Of a stretch of 54,036 bases of DNA, positions 51,584 through 54,036 are shown piece by piece. This stretch comes from JAABRE01 sp964413275 (lineage in GTDB: Bacteria > Cyanobacteriota > Cyanobacteriia > Cyanobacteriales > JAABRE01). Positions within the stretch are counted from its first letter, which is position 1. Each line of letters opens with the position of its first letter. The notes under the pieces were generated by a model, which did not search any database, was not told the origin of the DNA, and was given only the letters and a program-made list of their open reading frames with translations. The stretch is from assembly GCA_964413275.1 (NCBI GenBank), contig CAYPSO010000017.1:1-54036 (forward strand). Direction: 5' to 3'. Position numbers and translations under genes: made by a program.

Positions 51584-54036
51584 ATGAATAATCAAAACCT
51601 ATTATTTAAAGCTAATCAATGCTTAGAAGAAGGAGATTATAACCAAGCTATTAATCTCTACCAACAATGTCTAGAATTAGAACCAGAAAACCGTCATTAT
51701 TATTGGTATTTAGGATTAGCTTATCTGTTAAATAATTGTCTAGAAGATGCTCAAGATATTTGGATGTCCGTTTTACTACAAGCTTCCTCAGAAAATATGG
51801 AAATCTGGACAAAAGAATTAGGAGACATTTTAAATCAGGAATTAAATAAGCAAAGTCAAAAAAATAATATTATACAAATAAAAAGAATATATGATACTTT
51901 ATTAGAACTTGATAATAGCTATTACAGTGGAAAAATAGAAAATCAAATAAATAAAAACATTGACCAGATTAAAAAAGAAGCCCTAAGTTTATCTTGGTTA
52001 AAAGACTTTGATGGAGCAGAGCATAGGTATAAATTTATTTTAGAATTAGATAATAATTCCCATGAAACATGGCATTATTTAGGATTAATATATTATCAAA
52101 AAGAACTATATCAAGATGCTTATGAGTGTATCCAAACTGCCCTTGAATTAAATGATTTAGTAGGACTTTATCATTATAGTTTAGGATTAGTTTTAGAAAA
52201 ATTAGGGTCTGAAAAATTAGCTATTAAAGGCTATGAAGAATCAATAAGATTAAATCCTCATTTTCCTGATGCTTATAATCAATTAGGCATTATATATAAG
52301 AAAAATCAAGATTTAGAAAAAGCAAAAATAATCTACCAACAAGGAATTGAAGCCAATCCAGAACATTTAGGCTGTTATATAAATTTAGGTAATATTTTGG
52401 TTGAAATCAAAGAATATGATAATGCTATAGAAACTTATCAAAAAATTTTAAAAATTAATAAAATTTACGAAAGTAGTCCAGATATTTACCATAATATTGC
52501 TTTTGCTTATCAACAAAAAAATGATAAAGAACAAGCAAATTTATATTATGGATTAGCAGCCTATAAAGACGGAAAATATGACCAAGCCATTACCTATTAT
52601 GAAAAATATTTAGAAACAAATCAAGGAGATGTAAGTGTTTATTTTAATTTAGCAGATTCTTATATCAATGATAATCAAATAGAAATAGCTCTTATTACCT
52701 ATAAAAAAGGAATTAGTTATTATCCTGATAGCCATCTATTATATACATTTTTGATTCGTGGTTATCAACGTGCTGGATATATTGATGAAGCTTTAACAAC
52801 ATTAGAATATTGTTTTGCTAATTTTGATAATAATTTATTATTTAAAGTCTTAGATCAGTGTTTATTGCCAACTATATACGAAACCACAGAAGAAATAGAT
52901 CGTTGGCGAAGCATTTTTATAGAAAAATTAGAACAATTAATTAGTTTGGTTTTAAGCTCAGAAAATAATAAAAAAGAGATGCTTAATCATCTTAATGTTC
53001 AGAGTAATTATTACCTAAATTTTCAAGGTAGAGACGATCGAAATATACAAGAAAAATATGGTAATTTTGTCCATGAAATAATGAAATTTAATTATCCTCA
53101 ATGGTGCAAGCCTGTCTCTAGTTTTAATTTGAACTTAATCAATCAAGAAAAAATTAGAATTGCCTATGTTTCTAACCGATTACATAGCATTGGTACACTT
53201 CATTTAGGATGGTTAAGATATAGTAATAAAGATAAATTTGAAATCTTTACCTACGATTTAGGAAATGAAATTGGACCTTTTAACGAGCAATATCGTTTAT
53301 ATAGTAATTACTATTATCATTTACCAGAACAACTAGAAGCCTGTTGCGAACAATTAGAACAAGATAAACCTCACATCATTGTTTACTTACAAGTTGGTTT
53401 AGATCCTATTATGAACAAACTTGCAGGTTTACGTCTCGCACCCATCCAATGTAGCACTTGGGGGCATCCTATCACTACAGGCTCACCTACCATAGACTAT
53501 TTTCTGAGTAGTGAAGCTATGGAACCAGCAAATGCTCAAAAACACTACACAGAAAAATTAGTCAAATTGCCAAAATTAGGTGTTTGTTTTCCCAAAATAA
53601 AATTACCAGAAGAAGTTAAAACCCTTGGTGAGTTAGGTTTAAAAGAAGATAATACTATTTACTTATGTTGTCAAATGTTACAAAAATATTATCCCCAATA
53701 TGATGATATTTTTCCTTTGATTGCTCAACAAGTTCCTACGGCTAAATTTGTTTTTTTTGAGCTAATTAGCGATCGAGTAGTTAACCTTTTAAAACAAAGA
53801 CTTAAAAAAAGTTTTGATAAATTTAACTTAAATATAGATTCCTTTGTTATCTTTCTTAAAAGAGTCCCCAGAGATGAATATTTGAACATTAATCTCATTT
53901 CTGATGTGTTTTTAGATACCTTTGATTGGTCAGGGGGTATAAGTTCTCTAGATGCGATTACCTGTAGTTTACCTATAGTTAGCACTCCGGGTCAACTGAT
54001 GCGTGGCAATCAATCTGTGGGTATGCTTAATATAAT
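51584..54036 (+). CDS. TPR-SPINDLY (GT41-like) glycosyltransferase, paralogue (3' end outside window)
   Basis: Open from the ATG at 51584 (MNNQNLLFKANQCLEEGDYN) to the window edge, 817 codons without a stop. Same architecture as the previous gene: TPR array to about residue 430, then the GT41-like domain (RIAYVSNRLHSIGTLHLGWL, APIQCSTWGHPITTGSPTIDYFLSSEAMEP, DVFLDTFDWSGGISSLDAITCSLPIVSTPG). A GHP motif replaces LHP of paralogue 1. About 50-70 residues should remain. The pair is a tandem duplication; the two have diverged substantially in the TPR part. Confidence 0.9.
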   Translation, partial: MNNQNLLFKANQCLEEGDYNQAINLYQQCLELEPENRHYYWYLGLAYLLNNCLEDAQDIWMSVLLQASSENMEIWTKELGDILNQELNKQSQKNNIIQIKRIYDTLLELDNSYYSGKIENQINKNIDQIKKEALSLSWLKDFDGAEHRYKFILELDNNSHETWHYLGLIYYQKELYQDAYECIQTALELNDLVGLYHYSLGLVLEKLGSEKLAIKGYEESIRLNPHFPDAYNQLGIIYKKNQDLEKAKIIYQQGIEANPEHLGCYINLGNILVEIKEYDNAIETYQKILKINKIYESSPDIYHNIAFAYQQKNDKEQANLYYGLAAYKDGKYDQAITYYEKYLETNQGDVSVYFNLADSYINDNQIEIALITYKKGISYYPDSHLLYTFLIRGYQRAGYIDEALTTLEYCFANFDNNLLFKVLDQCLLPTIYETTEEIDRWRSIFIEKLEQLISLVLSSENNKKEMLNHLNVQSNYYLNFQGRDDRNIQEKYGNFVHEIMKFNYPQWCKPVSSFNLNLINQEKIRIAYVSNRLHSIGTLHLGWLRYSNKDKFEIFTYDLGNEIGPFNEQYRLYSNYYYHLPEQLEACCEQLEQDKPHIIVYLQVGLDPIMNKLAGLRLAPIQCSTWGHPITTGSPTIDYFLSSEAMEPANAQKHYTEKLVKLPKLGVCFPKIKLPEEVKTLGELGLKEDNTIYLCCQMLQKYYPQYDDIFPLIAQQVPTAKFVFFELISDRVVNLLKQRLKKSFDKFNLNIDSFVIFLKRVPRDEYLNINLISDVFLDTFDWSGGISSLDAITCSLPIVSTPGQLMRGNQSVGMLNI

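Noticed and set aside
1..54036. tRNA, rRNA and CRISPR arrays
   Set aside because: I looked for T-loop-like GTTCGAATC/GTTCAAATC on both strands, and for regularly spaced repeats with unique spacers; none found.

Overview
The window reads as chromosomal DNA of a low-GC cyanobacterium. Three lines of evidence support this. It carries photosynthesis genes (psaM, an ndhD-type NDH-1 subunit). It carries the zwf-opcA pair and several families confined to or typical of cyanobacteria (DUF3155, an RRM RNA-binding protein, a TerC-like protein, small conserved membrane proteins). GCGATCGC (HIP1) octamers recur, about ten by eye. AT-rich coding sequence and the gene mix suggest the Cyanobacterium/Geminocystis/Cyanothece side of the Chroococcales, but I cannot fix the genus.

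Layout. 0-12 kb is mostly housekeeping: zwf (3' part)-opcA, a class A penicillin-binding protein, tyrS-pyrF-hypothetical, rbp, ndhD with a duplicated upstream region, and a GH13 sugar phosphorylase-like gene. A 145-nt rod-like inverted repeat that may be a structured RNA follows at 12.0 kb. 12.2-20.2 kb is a minus-strand operon of four proteins, each with an N-terminal TPR array fused to a different transferase (GT61 glycosyltransferase, SAM methyltransferase, two sulfotransferases). The first gene of that operon abuts a non-autonomous IS200/IS605-like element (20.2-20.7 kb). 20.8-25.4 kb holds two RTX-type acidic proteins around a GT2 glycosyltransferase; the second carries five pre-peptidase-like repeats. 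25.5-31.7 kb is a minus-strand operon: hypothetical, GT2, WcaF-like acyltransferase, and a GldA/GldF/GldG-like ABC system with a DUF4340 protein. 31.8-36.3 kb has cobU, a small Cys-rich hypothetical, RNase Z, DUF3155, a GAF histidine kinase and psaM. 36.5-43.9 kb has a TerC-like protein, a tnpB transposon, an odd ABC pair (MalK-type ATPase with DppB-type permease), leuA and a LabA-like NYN protein. 44.5-48.6 kb has hisF and secA. 48.9 kb to the end holds two tandem paralogous TPR-SPINDLY (GT41-like) glycosyltransferases, the second cut by the window edge.

The most coherent accessory theme is glycan or protein surface modification: six TPR-fused transferases, two GT2 enzymes, a WcaF-like acyltransferase and two RTX proteins that are plausible secreted substrates. 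That functional link is inference from proximity and domain content.

Two 100-N gaps (in pyrF and in a small hypothetical gene) are each flanked by the same exact 55-bp sequence. They are assembly joins, not biology: removing 155 nt at each restores an intact reading frame. The most unusual DNA signal is a 51-bp hairpin repeat (three copies, identical length, conserved ends, covarying core) nested in both IS200/IS605-like elements.
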